A stretch of 64,000 bases of DNA from Bacilliculturomica massiliensis (GTDB lineage: Bacteria; Bacillota; Clostridia; Peptostreptococcales; Anaerovoracaceae): positions 433,867-497,866 of the forward strand of contig NZ_LR027603.1 in the NCBI RefSeq assembly GCF_900605495.1, read 5' to 3'. The translations under genes and the position numbers were made by a program. The notes under the pieces were generated by a model. That model ran no database searches and was not told where the DNA came from. It saw only the letters and a list, made by a program, of their open reading frames with translations. Shown here piece by piece: positions 24,701 through 33,750 of this stretch (position 1 is the first letter of the stretch; every line of letters starts with the position of its first letter).

Positions 24701-25611
24701 CTGACGTTTTAAAACTGGAACAGGTGACAAAACGCTTCGGCGGACTCACCGCTGTGGGGGACGTCACCTTTACCATAAAAGAAGGGGAGATCTTCGGCCT
24801 GATCGGTCCCAACGGAGCGGGCAAGACCACGATATTCAATTTGATCACGGCAGTCTACACTCTGACAGAGGGGAAGATCAGTTTTTACGGTGAACAGATC
24901 GCCGAAGCCGATCCTTACGGACCGGGGTTCGTAAACGGAATCAAACGCCGGTTTGCCTGGAAACCTCTCAAACCCTTCCAGATCGCTGAAAAAGGGATCA
25001 CGAGAACGTTTCAGAATATCCGGCTGTTCAAAAAGCTGACTACCTTTGAAAACGTACTGACGGCCTGTCACCGCTCGGCAAATTACAGTCTGTTTGAGTC
25101 TATTCTGCCCAGGCGGATACCGATCATTAATTATGTCCTGCCCTGGTCGAAGACGTTGTGGCGGGAAGAGACGGAGCTGAGGAAAAAGACGGAGGAGCTC
25201 CTGAAACTCATGGGCCTGTGGGATTATCGGGACATGGTGGCGGCAAACCTGCCTTATGGTCTGCAGAGGAAGCTGGAGATCGCCCGGGCACTGGCGCTGG
25301 ATCCGAAGCTGCTGCTGCTGGACGAACCTGCGGCGGGCATGAATCCGGAGGAAACGCTGGCGCTCATGGATCTGATCCGCAGGATCAGGGACGATTTTGG
25401 ACTGACCGTGCTCATTATCGAACACCACATGGATCTGATCATGGGGCTGTGCGACAAGATATTCGTTCTCAACTTTGGAAAAGCGCTGGCGGAAGGCACG
25501 CCGGCCCAGGTCCAGAACAATCCGAAGGTCGTGGAGGCCTATCTGGGCAGCGCGGAAGAAGAAGCGAAAGATGGAGAGGAAGCCGGAGAGGGGGACGCTG
25601 CTGATGCTTAA
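24697..25611 (+). CDS. livG: Branched-chain amino acid ABC transporter ATPase LivG
   Basis: 304-residue ATP-binding subunit. Walker A GPNGAGKTTIFN lies about residues 35-46 and Walker B LLLLDEPAAGMNP follows the signature region LPYGLQRKLEIARAL. It is longer than the usual 255 residues: there is an insertion around 65-90 before the ITRTFQNIRLF segment and an acidic tail of about 18 residues. ATGA overlap couples it to livM, and livF starts inside its end. Confidence 0.92.
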   Translation: MTDVLKLEQVTKRFGGLTAVGDVTFTIKEGEIFGLIGPNGAGKTTIFNLITAVYTLTEGKISFYGEQIAEADPYGPGFVNGIKRRFAWKPLKPFQIAEKGITRTFQNIRLFKKLTTFENVLTACHRSANYSLFESILPRRIPIINYVLPWSKTLWREETELRKKTEELLKLMGLWDYRDMVAANLPYGLQRKLEIARALALDPKLLLLDEPAAGMNPEETLALMDLIRRIRDDFGLTVLIIEHHMDLIMGLCDKIFVLNFGKALAEGTPAQVQNNPKVVEAYLGSAEEEAKDGEEAGEGDAADA

Positions 25612-26308
25612 AATTGAAGATCTCAATGTATATTACGGCGGTATCCACGCTCTGCGAGGGGTTTCCATCGACGTTCCGCAGGGGGAGATCGTGACCATCA
25701 TCGGCTCCAACGGGGCGGGAAAATCTTCTCTTCTCAACGCGATCAGCGGTGTGATCAAGTACAGCGGGCTCATCGAATACGAGGGACAGCCGCTGGCCAA
25801 GCAGGCGCATAAGGTGGTAAAATCCGGCGTCTGTCAAGTACCGGAGGGACGGATCATCTTCGCCAATCTGACGGTCCACGAAAACCTGAAGATGGGCGCC
25901 TATCTGAGAAACGACGCCAAGGGGATCAGCGCTGATTTTGAACGGGTCTACGATCTGTTTCCCCGATTGAAGGAGAGAGAAAAACAGCTGGCCGGCACGC
26001 TGTCCGGCGGCGAACAGCAAATGCTGGCCATGGGGCGCGGACTCATGTCTTCCCCCGAACTGATATTGCTTGACGAGCCGTCCCTTGGGCTTGCTCCGCT
26101 TTTGATCAACACGATCTTTGAGATCATTCTGGAGATCAAAGCCATGGGAAAGACGATCCTCCTGGTGGAACAGAACGCGTTCAAAGCCCTGTCCATCGCG
26201 GATCGGGCCTACGTGCTGGAACAGGGGAAGATCACCTCCAGCGGCAGCGCCAGAGAGCTGCTGGCGGACACCACGATCCAGGAGGCCTACCTGGGGAAGA
26301 AGCACTGA
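25604..26308 (+). CDS. livF: Branched-chain amino acid ABC transporter ATPase LivF
   Basis: 234-residue ATP-binding subunit, full length. Walker A GSNGAGKSSLLN, signature LSGGEQQMLAMGRGLM and Walker B LILLDEPSLGLAPLL are intact. The ATG at 25604 overlaps the livG stop by 8 nt and matches the family N-terminus (MLKIEDLNVYYGG). It is the last gene of the operon, closed by the terminator at 26372. Confidence 0.93.
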   Translation: MLKIEDLNVYYGGIHALRGVSIDVPQGEIVTIIGSNGAGKSSLLNAISGVIKYSGLIEYEGQPLAKQAHKVVKSGVCQVPEGRIIFANLTVHENLKMGAYLRNDAKGISADFERVYDLFPRLKEREKQLAGTLSGGEQQMLAMGRGLMSSPELILLDEPSLGLAPLLINTIFEIILEIKAMGKTILLVEQNAFKALSIADRAYVLEQGKITSSGSARELLADTTIQEAYLGKKH

Positions 26309-26371
26309 GCAGGTTTCGGCGTGAAGCCGGAATGCCGATGAAAATATTGCGTTTCGCTCCTTGAAATAAAT

Positions 26372-26420
26372 AAAGCGCTGCGGGCCGGGGCATGTTCCTC
26401 CGGCCCGCAGCGCTTTTTGC
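26372..26420 (+). terminator. Terminator of the liv operon
   Basis: 17-bp perfect GC-rich stem, arms 26372-26388 and 26400-26416, then TTT. A very stable intrinsic terminator. Confidence 0.92.
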
Positions 26421-26443
26421 GGTGCAGAAGCGGCCGTGGGGAT

Positions 26444-26509
26444 CACTTATGAAATCTTAATGCGAAACGGTTCTTCTTTACACCGATTTAACCGGGAAAC
26501 AGCTATAAT
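26444..26509 (+). promoter_or_regulatory. ktrB promoter with tandem KdpE-like boxes
   Basis: TATAAT at 26504-26509 without a good -35. Upstream lie two 11-bp-phased direct repeats: CACTTATgaaaTCTTAAT at 26444-26461 and TCTTTACaccgATTTAAC at 26475-26492, the second ending 11 nt before the -10. Layout fits activation by an OmpR/PhoB-type regulator, most simply KdpE. Confidence 0.55.
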
Positions 26510-26548
26510 GAGAAATCGGATTCATGGGATTAAGAAGAAATAAAAAAA

Positions 26549-26606
26549 GTTTCCTTTGGAAACATCATTCGCCCTGCGGGCTCACTTTCACAAGGTGAAG
26601 GGCGAT
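26549..26606 (+). ncRNA. Structured leader upstream of ktrB
   Basis: Two hairpins in the 5' leader: GTTTCC/GGAAAC with a 3-nt loop near 26549-26563, and an outer TCGCCC/GGGCGA stem at about 26568-26606 enclosing a TCAC/GTGA stem. It does not match the c-di-AMP (ydaO) riboswitch consensus I know. Function unknown; it may simply be a leader fold. Confidence 0.3.
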
Positions 26607-26649
26607 ATTTCTTACATATAAAAATATTTCAGGAAGGGCAGCGAAAAAA

Positions 26650-27996
26650 ATGATTCGCTTATCTGGACTTAAACTGTCACCTATGAAAATCATCATGTGG
26701 GGATATATTATTATTATCCTGGCGGGCGCGCTGCTTCTGATGCTGCCTGTTTCCAGCAGGGAAGGAACGGTGACGCCTCCTGTGGACGCAGTTTTTACCG
26801 CGGCCTCGGCCACCTGTGTGACAGGTCTGGTGCTCCACGATACATACAGCTACTGGTCGGGATTCGGTCAGACCGTGCTTTTGATCCTCATACAGATCGG
26901 CGGCGTCGGCTTCATGACCTTTACAGTGGCGCTGATCACGCTGACTAAGAAGAAGATAGGCCTGCGGGAACGCTATACCATGCAGGAATCCGTGGGCGCG
27001 CCGCAGATGGGCGGCATCGTGCGGATGACCCGCTACATCCTCTGCGGCACCCTGCTGTTTGAGGGGGCGGGGGCTCTGCTGCTGGCCCTGCGTTTCGTGC
27101 CTGAAATAGGACTCGGTCAGGGGATCTTTTTCGCGGTGTTCCACTCCGTGTCGGCGTTTTGCAACGCGGGGTTTGATCTCTTTGGAAAAATGGAGCCGTA
27201 CTCGTCGCTGACGGGGTTTCAGGGAGACGCGGTGGTCAACCTGACCATCATGGCGCTTATCGTGATCGGGGGATTGGGGTTCTTCGTGTGGCTGGACATA
27301 CAGAAAAACCGGCTGCGATTCCGGCGCTACCGGCTGCACTCCAAGCTGGTGCTGGCCTCCACGACGCTGCTGATCTTTAGCGGCGCATTTCTGATCGGTC
27401 TCTTTGAGCTGCACGGAACCGCGCTGGCGGGGCTTTCGGCGCCGGAAAAGGCGCTGGCCTGTCTGTTTCAGTCGGTGTCGCCTCGGACGGCCGGGTTCAA
27501 CACAGTAGTCCTTCCGGATATGACGGAGTCCAGCATTCTTCTGATGATCATATTGATGATCATCGGCGGGTCGTCGGGATCCACGGCGGGCGGCATTAAG
27601 ACCACTACATTTTCCGTGCTGTCGCTGAGCGTCTTTTCCGAACTGCGCCAGAAGAAGTCCATCGAGTGTTTCATGCGCCGGGTGGACGACGCGACGACGC
27701 GGCGGGCCTGCTGCGTAGTGACCGTCTATCTGCTGCTGAGTCTGTCGGCGGCCATGGCTATCTGTTTTCTGGACAGCACCTCGCTGCGGGACGCGTTCTT
27801 TGAGACCGTGTCCGCGCTGAGCACGGTGGGGCTTTCGCTGGGGATCACAGGGGAGTTGTCTGACGCCTCCCATCTGATCCTGGCCTTTCTGATGTACTGC
27901 GGCAGAGTGGGAAGTCTGACTCTGGTTCTGGCTTTCTCCGACAATCGGGAGCGGGCCAATTCTCAGATGCCGCTGGAGAAGGTGACGATCGGGTAA
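26650..27996 (+). CDS. ktrB: Potassium uptake channel subunit KtrB/TrkH family
   Basis: 448-residue membrane protein with the four-fold MPM (K+-channel-like) repeats of KtrB/TrkH. Selectivity-filter-like turns are visible: TCVTGLVLHD, SAFCNAGFDLFGK, SPRTAGFNT and STVGLSLGITGE. Length is typical of KtrB (about 450). The RCK partner KtrA follows in the same transcript, 248 nt downstream. Predicted to import K+ coupled to Na+ with regulation by KtrA nucleotide binding. Confidence 0.92.
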   Translation: MIRLSGLKLSPMKIIMWGYIIIILAGALLLMLPVSSREGTVTPPVDAVFTAASATCVTGLVLHDTYSYWSGFGQTVLLILIQIGGVGFMTFTVALITLTKKKIGLRERYTMQESVGAPQMGGIVRMTRYILCGTLLFEGAGALLLALRFVPEIGLGQGIFFAVFHSVSAFCNAGFDLFGKMEPYSSLTGFQGDAVVNLTIMALIVIGGLGFFVWLDIQKNRLRFRRYRLHSKLVLASTTLLIFSGAFLIGLFELHGTALAGLSAPEKALACLFQSVSPRTAGFNTVVLPDMTESSILLMIILMIIGGSSGSTAGGIKTTTFSVLSLSVFSELRQKKSIECFMRRVDDATTRRACCVVTVYLLLSLSAAMAICFLDSTSLRDAFFETVSALSTVGLSLGITGELSDASHLILAFLMYCGRVGSLTLVLAFSDNRERANSQMPLEKVTIG

Positions 27997-28058
27997 GAGA
28001 CGGCGGACGCCGGTCCTGTGCCGGCCGGCGATCTGTGGCAATTGACGGCTCTGTGCAG

Positions 28059-28148
28059 GCAGCCGGACTGGAAATGGCCGCCGGACGAGGAACAGCCGCC
28101 GGACTGAGAACGGCTGTAGGACTGGGAACAGCCGCCGGATCGGCTGGG
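28059..28148 (+). repeat. 18-bp GC-rich tandem repeat before ktrA
   Basis: Five 18-bp units at 28059, 28077, 28095, 28113 and 28131, for example GCCGCCGGACTGAGAACG. It would read in frame into ktrA as AAG-rich repeats, but the real start has its own ribosome site. Same unit length as the array at 11314-11421. Confidence 0.7.
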
Positions 28149-28244
28149 GCCGGCCGGCGCAGAGGGCGGCGGGGTAAGCCGGCCGAAGGAAAAACATGCA
28201 GCCGGCAGGTGCGGCGCTGCGGTCAGAGAAAAGAGGAGATAAAA

Positions 28245-28895
28245 ATGAAATCGATCTTGATCATCGGAATGGGACGGTTCGGCAGGCATCTGGCCGCCAG
28301 ACTGACAGAGCAGGGGAACGAAGTCATGGCCATCGACAAGGTGGAGGAGCGGGTAAACGAAGTTTTGCCCTTCGTGACCAACGCCCAGATCGGAGACAGC
28401 GTCAGCGAGCCGTTTATCGCCTCTCTGGGCGTGCGGAATTTTGATCTCTGCGTGGTGGCCATCGGCGATAATTTCCAGAGCTCCCTGGAGACCACGGCCC
28501 TGCTGAAGGACTGCGGCGCAAAACTGGTGCTGGCCAGAGCCAGCCGGGACGTTCACGCCAAATTCCTTCTGAGAAACGGAGCGGACAAGGTAGTCTATGT
28601 GGAAAAGGAGATGGCGGAACGCATCGCCTTTAAATATGGGACGGATAACATCTTCGACTATGTGAATCTGACGCCGGAGTATGGAATATACGAGATCCCC
28701 GTTCCCCCGTCCTGGCTGGGGAAGAGCATTATTCAAAAAGAGGTGCGTTCAAAATTTCACGTGAGCATTCTGGCCACCAAGATCGGAGAGCAGATCTATC
28801 CTCTGCCCAAACCGGACCACGTGTTCACGGATCTGGAGACGCTGATCATCATCGGCCACAATCAGGATGTGATGAAGATCTCTAAGATGAAATAA
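28245..28895 (+). CDS. ktrA: K+ channel regulatory RCK subunit KtrA/TrkA family
   Basis: 216 residues, one RCK_N plus one RCK_C domain, the size of KtrA rather than double-length TrkA. A Rossmann nucleotide site is seen in IIGMGRFGRHLAARL at the N-terminus, with later D and E (MAIDKVEE) for the ribose. The C-terminal domain (about 140-216) binds ligands such as c-di-AMP in related proteins. The ATG at 28245 follows AAGAGGAGATAA. Gates the KtrB subunit encoded just upstream. Confidence 0.93.
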   Translation: MKSILIIGMGRFGRHLAARLTEQGNEVMAIDKVEERVNEVLPFVTNAQIGDSVSEPFIASLGVRNFDLCVVAIGDNFQSSLETTALLKDCGAKLVLARASRDVHAKFLLRNGADKVVYVEKEMAERIAFKYGTDNIFDYVNLTPEYGIYEIPVPPSWLGKSIIQKEVRSKFHVSILATKIGEQIYPLPKPDHVFTDLETLIIIGHNQDVMKISKMK

Positions 28896-28930
28896 GCGGC
28901 CTGAAGGCAGCGCAATATGCAGTTATATGA

Positions 28931-28962
28931 AACGGTCCGGCAGACAGCCGGACCGTTTTTTT
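28931..28962 (+). terminator. Terminator of ktrBA
   Basis: 11-bp stem AACGGTCCGGC / GCCGGACCGTT, 5-nt loop, followed by a T run to 28962. Confidence 0.92.
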
Positions 28963-28996
28963 GTTTGCCCGCCATGGGCGGACCCCTGTATCCGGG

Positions 28997-29014
28997 TCTT
29001 TACGCACTCTTAAC
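28997..29014 (+). promoter_or_regulatory. KdpE-like direct repeat upstream of kdp operon
   Basis: TCTTTACgcacTCTTAAC, two 7-mers 11 bp apart, like the repeats before ktrB and kdpD. A weak -10 (TCTAAC near 29030) could follow. The rest of the stretch to 29175 is a GC-rich leader with the kdpF ribosome site GAAAGGAGCAGG. Confidence 0.55.
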
Positions 29015-29175
29015 TTCCCGCCGATCCTCTCTAACACCATCCTTATTTTTTCGGTGCTACACTGAGTGTGAATCAAGAAGAAACGAGATCCGCCAGGCCG
29101 CCGGGAAGCCGGCCGCTTTGAGAGCGGGCAGCGGCGGCCGCGGGAAGGCGGCGGAAGAGAAAGGAGCAGGCAGGA

Positions 29176-29271
29176 ATGAGTATGGATGTGATCGTAGGCG
29201 CGATCGGCGCCATAGCGATGGTGTTTCTGGTGTATTTGACGGTAATTTTATTTCGAGGTGATGAAAAATGA
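29176..29271 (+). CDS. kdpF: KdpF-like small membrane protein
   Basis: 31 residues: a single hydrophobic helix ([20 protein letters not shown]) followed by RGDEK. Its stop overlaps the kdpA start (ATGA). In known Kdp systems KdpF is a lipid-like peptide that stabilises the KdpABC pump. The sequence is too short for family assignment by motif; the call rests on size, topology, ribosome site and place before kdpA. Confidence 0.7.
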   Translation: MSMDVIVGAIGAIAMVFLVYLTVILFRGDEK

Positions 29272-31010
29272 CACAGACTGTGCTGCAATACGTTTTATAC
29301 CTGGCGGTGCTGGTGGCGCTGGCTGTTCCGCTGGGGACCTACATGGGAAAAGTGATGAACGGGGAAAGGGTCTTTCTGACCCGTCTGCTGGCGCCCTGTG
29401 AGAATCTGGTCTACCGCATGATGGGCGTGGACCGGGACGAACAGATGAGCTGGAAAAAGTATGCGGCTTCCGCGGTGATGTTCAGCGTAATCTGCTTCAT
29501 CGGACTGTTTCTCATACTGATGTGTCAGGGCGTGCTGCCGCTGAATCCGGAAGAGCTTCCGGGACTGTCCTGGCACCTGGCGTTCAATACCGCCGCCAGC
29601 TTTGTGACGAATACCAACTGGCAGGCCTACTCCGGAGAGGTGACTCTCAGCTATCTGAGCCAGATGGCGGGTCTGACGGTGCAGAACTTTGTCTCCGCTT
29701 CCGTGGGGATCGCGGTACTGTTCGCCCTGATCCGGGGATTCATCAAAGTGAAGGATAAGGGGATCGGAAGTTTTTGGGTGGACCTGACAAAGACAGTGCT
29801 CTACATCATGCTGCCGCTGTGCCTGATCCTGGCCGTAGGGCTGGTGTCCCAGGGCGTCCCTCAGAATTTCAGCGAGTATAAAGAAGCCGCTCTGCTGGAA
29901 CCGATCACCGCCGACGACGGGACGGTGGTGACGGAACAGGCCGTCCCGCTGGGGCCCGCTGCCAGTCAGGTGGCCCCGAAACAGGCCGGGACCAACGGCG
30001 GCGGATACTACGGCGTGAATTCCGCCCATCCCATGGAAAATCCCACGCCTTTTTCCAACCTGTTGGAGATGATCTCCCTGCTGCTCATCCCTGCAGCGCT
30101 GTGCTTCACCTTCGGGAGGAACATAAAAGACAAGAAGCAGGGGATCGCCATCTTTCTGGCCATGTTCCTCATGCTCTGCGCGTTTCTGGCCGTCACAGCC
30201 GTGAACGAACAGCTGGGAACGCCGCAGCTTTCCCAGAACGGCGCGGTCAATATTGAAAACACGCCGGAGCAGTCCGGAGGAAATATGGAGGGCAAGGAGA
30301 GCCGGTTCGGGATCGCCGCGTCGTCTACCTGGGCGGTGTTTACCACGGCGGCATCCAACGGCTCCGTCAACTCCATGCACGACAGCTACACGCCGCTGGG
30401 CGGCCTGGCGACCATGCTGCAGATGCAGTTGGGCGAAGTCGTCTTCGGCGGAGTGGGCTGCGGACTTTACGGGATGATCGGTTTTGCCATTCTGACGGTG
30501 TTTATCGCCGGACTGATGGTAGGAAGAACGCCGGAATATCTGGGCAAGAAGATCGAGCCCTTTGAGATGAGGATGGCTACGCTGGTGTGTCTGGCTACGC
30601 CCCTGGGCATTCTGGTGGGAAGCGGCATAGCCGCGCTGATTCCGGAGGTGGCGGCCAGCCTGAACAACCCCGGAGCGCACGGCTTTTCCGAACTGCTGTA
30701 CGCATATTCTTCAGCGGGAGGAAACAATGGATCGGCCTTTGCCGGTTTCAACGCCAATACACCTTTCCTGAATACGAGCATCGGCCTTGTCATGTTGTTC
30801 GTGCGTTTTCTGCCCATGATCGCCACGCTGGCTATCGCAGGCAGCATGGCCCAGAAGAAGAAGGTGGCGGTCAGCGCCGGCACTCTGCCCACGCACAACG
30901 CGCTGTTCGTGTTCCTGTTGATCTTCGTCGTACTGCTGATCGGAGCGCTGAGCTTCTTCCCGGCCCTGGCTCTGGGCCCGGTGGCTGAGTTCTTCCAGAT
31001 GATTTCATAA
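29268..31010 (+). CDS. kdpA: K+-transporting ATPase KdpA, channel-like subunit
   Basis: 580-residue membrane protein, slightly longer than E. coli KdpA (557). It has the four-fold pore organisation with the filter regions [44 protein letters not shown] and [12 protein letters not shown]. KdpA selects K+ and feeds it to KdpB in the high-affinity KdpFABC pump. Translationally coupled to kdpF. Confidence 0.95.
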   Translation: MTQTVLQYVLYLAVLVALAVPLGTYMGKVMNGERVFLTRLLAPCENLVYRMMGVDRDEQMSWKKYAASAVMFSVICFIGLFLILMCQGVLPLNPEELPGLSWHLAFNTAASFVTNTNWQAYSGEVTLSYLSQMAGLTVQNFVSASVGIAVLFALIRGFIKVKDKGIGSFWVDLTKTVLYIMLPLCLILAVGLVSQGVPQNFSEYKEAALLEPITADDGTVVTEQAVPLGPAASQVAPKQAGTNGGGYYGVNSAHPMENPTPFSNLLEMISLLLIPAALCFTFGRNIKDKKQGIAIFLAMFLMLCAFLAVTAVNEQLGTPQLSQNGAVNIENTPEQSGGNMEGKESRFGIAASSTWAVFTTAASNGSVNSMHDSYTPLGGLATMLQMQLGEVVFGGVGCGLYGMIGFAILTVFIAGLMVGRTPEYLGKKIEPFEMRMATLVCLATPLGILVGSGIAALIPEVAASLNNPGAHGFSELLYAYSSAGGNNGSAFAGFNANTPFLNTSIGLVMLFVRFLPMIATLAIAGSMAQKKKVAVSAGTLPTHNALFVFLLIFVVLLIGALSFFPALALGPVAEFFQMIS

Positions 31011-31032
31011 AGAGTAAGGAGAGGTGAGAACG

Positions 31033-33102
31033 ATGAATGCTAAAAATAAAGAGCATTTCGCAGACAGAGCCATGGCGGCGAGGGCGATAAAGGATTCTTT
31101 TATCAAACTGTCGCCCCGGACGCAGATGAAAAATCCGGTCATGTTTCTGGTCTATGTGTCTTCTATACTGACCACAGCGCTGTTTGTGTTCGCGCTGTTT
31201 GGACTGAGAGATGAAAACCCCGGCTTCATACTGGGGATCACGATCATATTGTGGCTGACCGTATTGTTTGCCAACTTCGCGGAAGCCATAGCGGAGGGCA
31301 GGGGAAAAGCGCAGGCGGATTCCCTGAGAGCGGCCAGAAAGGATGTGGCCGCCAATAAGATCCCTTCTCCGGAAGAAAAAGAGAAGATCACGGTGGTGCC
31401 GTCCGCCACCCTGAAAAAGGGCGATCTCGTGGTGGTGAGAGCGGGCGAGCAGATCCCGGCCGACGGAGATGTGATCGAGGGAGCGGCTTCGGTGGATGAG
31501 AGCGCGATCACCGGCGAATCCGCCCCGGTCATCCGGGAAAGCGGAGGCGACCGCAGCGCGGTCACCGGCGGGACGACGGTCATTTCAGACTGGCTGACGA
31601 TCCGGGTGACCAGCGAGGAAGGCGAAAGTTTTCTGGACAAAATGATCGCCATGGTGGAAGGGGCTGACCGGAAAAAGACGCCCAATGAGATCGCACTGCA
31701 GATCCTGCTGGTGGCGTTGACCATCATTTTCCTACTGGTGACGGTGTCGCTGTACGCATACTCGCTGTTCTCCGCCGGCCAGGCGGGGATCGAAAGTCCC
31801 ACGTCGGTGACGGCGCTGGTGGCGCTGTTGGTCTGCTTGGCTCCCACCACCATCGGAGCGCTGCTCTCCGCCATCGGCATAGCGGGAATGAGCCGGCTGA
31901 ATCAGGCCAACGTTCTCGCAATGAGCGGCCGGGCCATCGAGGCGGCTGGGGACGTGGATATCCTGATGCTTGATAAGACCGGGACCATTACCCTGGGCAA
32001 CCGGCAGGCCTGCGCGTTTCTGCCCGTGGACGGGGCCAGCGAACGGGAACTGGCCGACGCGGCGCAGTTTGCCTCGCTGGCGGATGAGACGCCGGAAGGC
32101 AGAAGCGTGGTGGTATTGGCCAAGGAGCGTTTCAATATCCGACAGCGGGAGATGAGCGACAGCGATATGGAGTTCGTGCCGTTCTCGGCCAAGACGCGGA
32201 TGAGCGGCGTGAATATCGGTTCTGTGGAGATCCGGAAGGGCGCCGCCGACACGATCAGAGAATACGTGCTGAAGGGCGGCGGCAAATACAGCAGGGAGTG
32301 CGAAGAGATCGTAAAAAAGATCTCCAATCAGGGCGGAACGCCGCTGGTGGTGGCGAAGGACCTGAGAGTTCTGGGGGTCATCCATCTGAAGGACATTATC
32401 AAGCAGGGGATCCAGGAAAAATTTGCGGATCTGCGGAGAATGGGGATCAAGACCATCATGATAACCGGCGACAATCCGCTGACCGCCGCGGCCATCGCGG
32501 CGGAGGCCGGTGTGGACGACTTCCTTGCGGAAGCGACGCCGGAGGGAAAATTGGCCATGATCCGTCAGTTTCAGTCTCAGGGACATCTGGTGGCCATGAC
32601 GGGAGACGGGACCAACGACGCGCCGGCTCTGGCTCAGGCGGATGTGGCTGTGGCCATGAACACCGGGACCCAGGCGGCCAAGGAAGCGGGAAATATGGTG
32701 GATCTGGATTCCTCGCCCACCAAGCTCATTGAAGTGGTGCGCATCGGAAAGCAGCTGCTGATGACCAGGGGCAGCCTGACCACATTCAGTATCGCAAACG
32801 ATCTGGCGAAGTATTTCGCCATCATTCCGGCGCTGTTCATCGGGCTGTACCCGGGTCTGTCGGCGCTGAATATCATGGGTCTGCAGAGTCCGCAGAGCGC
32901 CATCTTTTCCGCGATCATCTACAACGCGCTGATCATCGTCGCCCTGATCCCGCTGGCGCTGAAGGGCGTCAGGTACCGGGAGGTGTCCGCGGGCAGACTG
33001 CTGTCCCACAATCTGCTGGTATATGGACTGGGCGGCGTCATCGTTCCGTTCGCTGCGCTGAAGGTCATCGACGTGATCATCACAACACTTGGGATCGTGT
33101 AA
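31033..33102 (+). CDS. kdpB: K+-transporting ATPase KdpB, P-type ATPase subunit
   Basis: 689 residues from the ATG at 31033 (GTG at 31024 also possible), preceded by AAGGAGAGG. P-type ATPase motifs are complete: actuator TGES in ITGESAPVI, phosphorylation DKTGT with D314, and hinge [17 protein letters not shown]. Membrane segments flank these. It hydrolyses ATP to drive K+ through KdpA. Confidence 0.96.
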   Translation: MNAKNKEHFADRAMAARAIKDSFIKLSPRTQMKNPVMFLVYVSSILTTALFVFALFGLRDENPGFILGITIILWLTVLFANFAEAIAEGRGKAQADSLRAARKDVAANKIPSPEEKEKITVVPSATLKKGDLVVVRAGEQIPADGDVIEGAASVDESAITGESAPVIRESGGDRSAVTGGTTVISDWLTIRVTSEEGESFLDKMIAMVEGADRKKTPNEIALQILLVALTIIFLLVTVSLYAYSLFSAGQAGIESPTSVTALVALLVCLAPTTIGALLSAIGIAGMSRLNQANVLAMSGRAIEAAGDVDILMLDKTGTITLGNRQACAFLPVDGASERELADAAQFASLADETPEGRSVVVLAKERFNIRQREMSDSDMEFVPFSAKTRMSGVNIGSVEIRKGAADTIREYVLKGGGKYSRECEEIVKKISNQGGTPLVVAKDLRVLGVIHLKDIIKQGIQEKFADLRRMGIKTIMITGDNPLTAAAIAAEAGVDDFLAEATPEGKLAMIRQFQSQGHLVAMTGDGTNDAPALAQADVAVAMNTGTQAAKEAGNMVDLDSSPTKLIEVVRIGKQLLMTRGSLTTFSIANDLAKYFAIIPALFIGLYPGLSALNIMGLQSPQSAIFSAIIYNALIIVALIPLALKGVRYREVSAGRLLSHNLLVYGLGGVIVPFAALKVIDVIITTLGIV

Positions 33103-33117
33103 TCGGGAGGGGATCAA

Positions 33118-33723
33118 ATGAATACATTGAAAGCTGTCACAGGGAAAGCGCTGCTGTGCTTTCTGATCTTTACCGTCATCACAGGTCTTCTTTATCCGGC
33201 GGTGGTGACCGGCATATCGAAGACCTTATTTCCCTACCAGGCGGGAGGCAGTCTGTTTGAAGCCGGAGGGAAGACTTACAGCGCGCTGCTGGGACAGGAA
33301 TACAAAGAGATGGATCACATGTGGGGACGCATCATGAATGTGGATACCGGCTCCATGACAGACGATGAAGGAAATCCGCTGATGTACGGCTGGGCGTCCA
33401 ACAAGACGCCAGCCGGTGAGGAACTGGAATCCCTGATCGCGGAGCGGGTGGAACGGATTCGGGAAGCTCATCCGGATCAGGCGGGCGAGCCGATCCCGGT
33501 GGATCTGGTCACCTGCTCGGGAAGCGGCCTGGATCCGGAGATCTCCGTGGCTGCGGCTGAGTACCAGATCGGCCGGCTGGCGGAGCACACCGGCAGGAGC
33601 GAGGAAGAGATCGGCGAGATCATCGACAAATATACGACAGGGCGTTTCCTGGGCGTTTTCGGTGAAGCCAGGGTCAATGTGCTGAAAGTTAATCTGGCGC
33701 TGGACGGCGTGCTGGAAGATTAG
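33118..33723 (+). CDS. kdpC: K+-transporting ATPase KdpC subunit
   Basis: 201 residues with one N-terminal membrane helix (LCFLIFTVITGLLYPAVVTG) and an extracytoplasmic domain containing CSGSGLDPEISVAAAEYQ and RFLGVFGEARVNVLKVNLAL, both hallmarks. The start follows GGGAGGGGATCAA, 15 nt after kdpB. Completes the KdpFABC pump. Confidence 0.95.
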   Translation: MNTLKAVTGKALLCFLIFTVITGLLYPAVVTGISKTLFPYQAGGSLFEAGGKTYSALLGQEYKEMDHMWGRIMNVDTGSMTDDEGNPLMYGWASNKTPAGEELESLIAERVERIREAHPDQAGEPIPVDLVTCSGSGLDPEISVAAAEYQIGRLAEHTGRSEEEIGEIIDKYTTGRFLGVFGEARVNVLKVNLALDGVLED

Positions 33724-33750
33724 CCGGGCAACGGCAGGGAGGGAAAAACG

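Noticed and set aside
26516..26649. c-di-AMP (ydaO) riboswitch before ktrB
   Set aside because: Length and sequence do not match the consensus I know; kept only as an unnamed structured leader.
26677..28197. 506-residue reading frame opposite ktrB
   Set aside because: Histidine/arginine-rich antisense shadow without homology.
28035..28244. 70-residue N-terminal extension of KtrA
   Set aside because: It translates the 18-bp repeat; the family N-terminus and AAGAGGAG ribosome site place the start at 28245.
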